64,000 nt of DNA from Nautilus pompilius (taxonomy: Eukaryota > Mollusca > Cephalopoda > Nautilida > Nautilidae). The position numbers were made by a program, and so were the translations under genes. Positions 58,801 through 59,735 of this stretch are shown piece after piece. The notes beneath the pieces are model-generated. The model was not told where the DNA came from and ran no database searches. It saw only the letters and a program-made list of their open reading frames with translations. Location of the stretch: positions 310,001 through 374,000 of the forward strand of contig JACATO010002729.1 of NCBI GenBank assembly GCA_018389105.1. Reading direction: 5' to 3'. Within the stretch, counting starts at the first letter, position 1, and each line of letters starts with the position of its first letter.

Positions 58801-59701
58801 ATCTCACCACATAAGGTGTAAGCTAGTTATGTTTACATAAATCTTTATTAAACTTAAGACCAGCCATTGCTCTTGACTGATGGAGGGAAGACATTCCTCC
58901 CAACATTTTTGGATATAGAATGATTAGAATTCAGTTTCTTCTTCAAATGTGGAAGCTTCATAAACATAAATTCTTGACTAATACAACAAGAGCAGCAGCA
59001 GTGAAAAAAACAAAACAAAAACGTGTGATTCCATTAATCGTATAAGCTGATTTCTGTTATACAAATGAAATAGCATCGCTGTAATGGTATCCAGTGACAC
59101 CGCTTTACAAAGCTGGACTTACGTGGTTTGTACGGCAGGTAATCAGTGGAGTGTAGGCCACCACTGTGACATAGACATGTGGTGAGATCATCACAGGACT
59201 CCCAGGAAGGGAAAACTGCAACAAGCAGACAGAGCACCAAGCTTAAATAGCGTGTCTAATTTTGTTACTGTAATTAAATAACACTTCATTTCCATGTATG
59301 CTAAACATGGGGAATTAACAAAGGAACTGATGCTCAGAAGAGTCATATAACTTAAAGTGGAAAGTTAGATAAATGTGACCAACCAGTTTTGCATTCAAGT
59401 TTGCTCAGTTAAAGAATTCTGTTCAGGATGGCTGAACCTGGTTATCGATTGTTTGGTGATGTTAACCTTTTATTTAACATCTAGGAGACTATCTGCTACG
59501 ATAATTTTGCACTAAACAAAACTGGGAATTTAAACAATTATAAAATGGTAAAATAAGCAAGGAGGAATAACTCAAATTTTTGTTCAAAGTTTCATATAAA
59601 TATGTAAGGACAAAAATGAACCAAAACTGCAAAAACACTTTGAGAACTTAATGTGTGAGGCAGTAAAATGGTAGAGAGAGAGAGAGATGGAGAGAGAGAT
59701 G

Positions 59702-59735
<34 letters not shown>
